Part shown: positions 36,053 to 37,215 of the stretch, piece by piece | How positions within the stretch are numbered: the stretch's first letter is position 1 | Layout of the letters: each line of letters begins with the position of its first letter | Assembly: GCA_046484325.1 (NCBI GenBank) | Contig: JAWOJB010000007.1 | Span: forward strand, 1 to 37,215 | Length of the DNA: 37,215 bases | From: JAWOJB01 sp046484325 | GTDB taxonomy: Bacteria; Actinomycetota; Acidimicrobiia; Spongiisociales; ZC4RG35 | Direction: 5' to 3' | Notes under the pieces: model-generated | What the model saw: only the letters and a program-made list of their open reading frames with translations | Database searches by the model: none | Told to the model about the DNA's origin: nothing | Translations under genes and position numbers: made by a program

Positions 36053-37215
36053 CGTTCTCCTACTCCGAGTCGCTTCTCCAGCCTGCGGGCCTCGCGGGAC
36101 ATCACATAGGAGCCCACCCAGAACAACAGCGCCACGAACGCCAGGGTCAGGACCTCGAGCCCTTGGGCGAGGAAGGCGGGCTGGCTGTTCGCTACGCCCG
36201 AGACGCTGAGCAGGTCGAGCTGGCCGACGATGAGGACGAGCGTCGTGTCCTTGTAGAGGCTGATGAACTGCCCGACCATCGCCGGGATGGTTGCGCGCAG
36301 CGCCTGGGGGAGCACGATGAGGCGGGTGGTCTTCCACGCCGGCATCCCGAGGGCCTGGGACGCCTCCACCTGCCCGGCCGGGACCGCCTGCAGGCCGCCG
36401 CGCACCACCTCGGCGATGTAGGCGGACTCGAAGAGGGTGATGGCCACGAGCACCCGCACGATCGGTCCCGGCCGGAGGGTGTCGGGGAGGAAGAACCCGA
36501 GGGCGAAGACCCCCATGAGCAGGAGGGTGATGAGCGGCACGCCCCGGATCAGCTCGATGTAGGTGACGGACATCCAGCGGACGGTGGGCAGCGACGACCG
36601 GCGGCCGAGGGCGAGCAGGAGACCGAGGGGGAAGGCGAAGAGGATCCCGGCGATGGTGAGGAACAGGTTGAGGTGGAGCCCACCCCAGCCGTTCCAGGTG
36701 ACGCCCCCGCCGACGAGGATCCGGTAGATCGCCACGACCAGCCCGAGCTCGATCAGCCAGGCCCAACGCCGGAACCAGGCCGGTGCTCGACTGGCGGCCA
36801 GCCGGGTGCCGATCCCCGCGACGAACGCCCCGGTCACGGCGAGGGCGGGCCCGAGGGTCTCGGTGAGAAGCAGGAGCATCCCGACGGTCGCCAGGGCGGG
36901 CCAGAACCGCGCCAGCACCCCCATGGGCGTCGCTGCCTGGTACGGGAGCCCCGACTCGCGGGCCCGGGCCCGGGCGGAGGCGGTGGCGACGCCGAGCAGG
37001 AAGCCGGCGAGGATGGCGAGCAGGACCAGTGCCATGGCCGGGCGCCACAATTGGTCGCGGGGGAACCGCCCCACCATGAACAGCGCCAGGTTGACGCGCA
37101 GGATCGTGAAGTCGGCTCCGGCCAGGAACCGGACGGCGGCGACGACGGCCCAGAGGGCGAGCCCCCCGAACAGCACCGTGAAGAAACCGTCGTACCAGGT
37201 TCGGAAGAGGTGGGC
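36049..37215 (-). CDS. aapM: AapM-like amino-acid ABC transporter permease (5' end beyond window)
   Basis: At least 388 residues are present, and the frame is open to the window edge. The upstream codons encode AHLFRTWYDGFFTVLFGG, so GTG 37176 is unlikely to be the true start. Several hydrophobic segments precede the binding-protein-dependent permease domain (about the last 200 residues). That domain includes LILFAFPLGLLLALGR-like helices, YIELIRGVPLITLLLM, and the EAA loop EASQALGMPAWKTTRLIVLPQALRATIPAMVGQFISLYKDT. The long N-terminal extension matches AapM and distinguishes it from short GlnP-type permeases. The partner permease and binding protein should lie upstream, outside the window. 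Confidence 0.88.
   Translation of the reverse strand, partial: AHLFRTWYDGFFTVLFGGLALWAVVAAVRFLAGADFTILRVNLALFMVGRFPRDQLWRPAMALVLLAILAGFLLGVATASARARARESGLPYQAATPMGVLARFWPALATVGMLLLLTETLGPALAVTGAFVAGIGTRLAASRAPAWFRRWAWLIELGLVVAIYRILVGGGVTWNGWGGLHLNLFLTIAGILFAFPLGLLLALGRRSSLPTVRWMSVTYIELIRGVPLITLLLMGVFALGFFLPDTLRPGPIVRVLVAITLFESAYIAEVVRGGLQAVPAGQVEASQALGMPAWKTTRLIVLPQALRATIPAMVGQFISLYKDTTLVLIVGQLDLLSVSGVANSQPAFLAQGLEVLTLAFVALLFWVGSYVMSREARRLEKRLGVGER

Overview
The window is very GC-rich and gene-dense. Its gene content fits an actinobacterium, and the abundance of large LAL/SARP/STAND-type regulators and class III cyclase fusions suggests an Acidimicrobiia- or Thermoleophilia-like, possibly uncultured lineage. 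That placement is an inference from style of content; no rRNA or other phylogenetic marker is present.

Layout. (1) 1-1724: the end of one class II tRNA (probably Ser), tRNA-Ser(GCT), an alpha/beta-hydrolase/class III cyclase fusion, and tRNA-Arg(ACG). (2) 1678-9035: a compact 7.3-kb integrative element in the 3' half of tRNA-Arg, bounded by a perfect 47-bp direct repeat. It carries a tyrosine recombinase, a frameshifted SEC-C gene, two exported proteins that share a duplicated leader, a 962-aa SARP-type regulator and a PIN-like remnant. (3) 9036-16854: two further segments, each ending in a degraded copy of the same tRNA-Arg 3' end (11779-11819 and 16813-16854). They look like older islands stacked in the same site. 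They hold a YecM-like protein, a nitroreductase-like protein, a HicB-like remnant, a LuxR/LAL regulator with two DUF4242 proteins and an exported protein, and a small membrane protein. (4) 17038-26367: chromosomal-type genes: methyltransferase, glutaminase overlapping an MscS channel, a DUF4062-cyclase-NB-ARC-TPR protein, a CNNM/CorC-type membrane protein and a SulP transporter. (5) 26446-35275: a tightly coupled formate dehydrogenase operon. (6) 35282-37215: ATPase and permease of an amino-acid ABC transporter, cut by the window end.

The most striking locus is the formate dehydrogenase. Its catalytic gene reads through an in-frame TGA (selenocysteine) followed at once by a clear SECIS-like hairpin with a GGTCT loop. 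The catalytic chain lacks its N-terminal 4Fe-4S domain. That domain is instead the C-terminus of a separate ferredoxin-like protein encoded two genes downstream, after a fused NuoE/NuoF-type diaphorase. The alpha subunit is therefore split at a domain boundary and encoded in permuted order. Electrons would run from formate to Mo/Sec, through the Fe-S protein, to FMN and NAD(P)+. The operon continues by 4-nt overlaps into fdhD and then a zinc-ribbon/cyclase/AAA/TPR signalling protein.

A second regulatory unit is the LAL regulator (13183-15777). A closely matching 25-bp element (20 of 25 identical) lies upstream of each of the two DUF4242 genes beside it, which suggests a local regulon.
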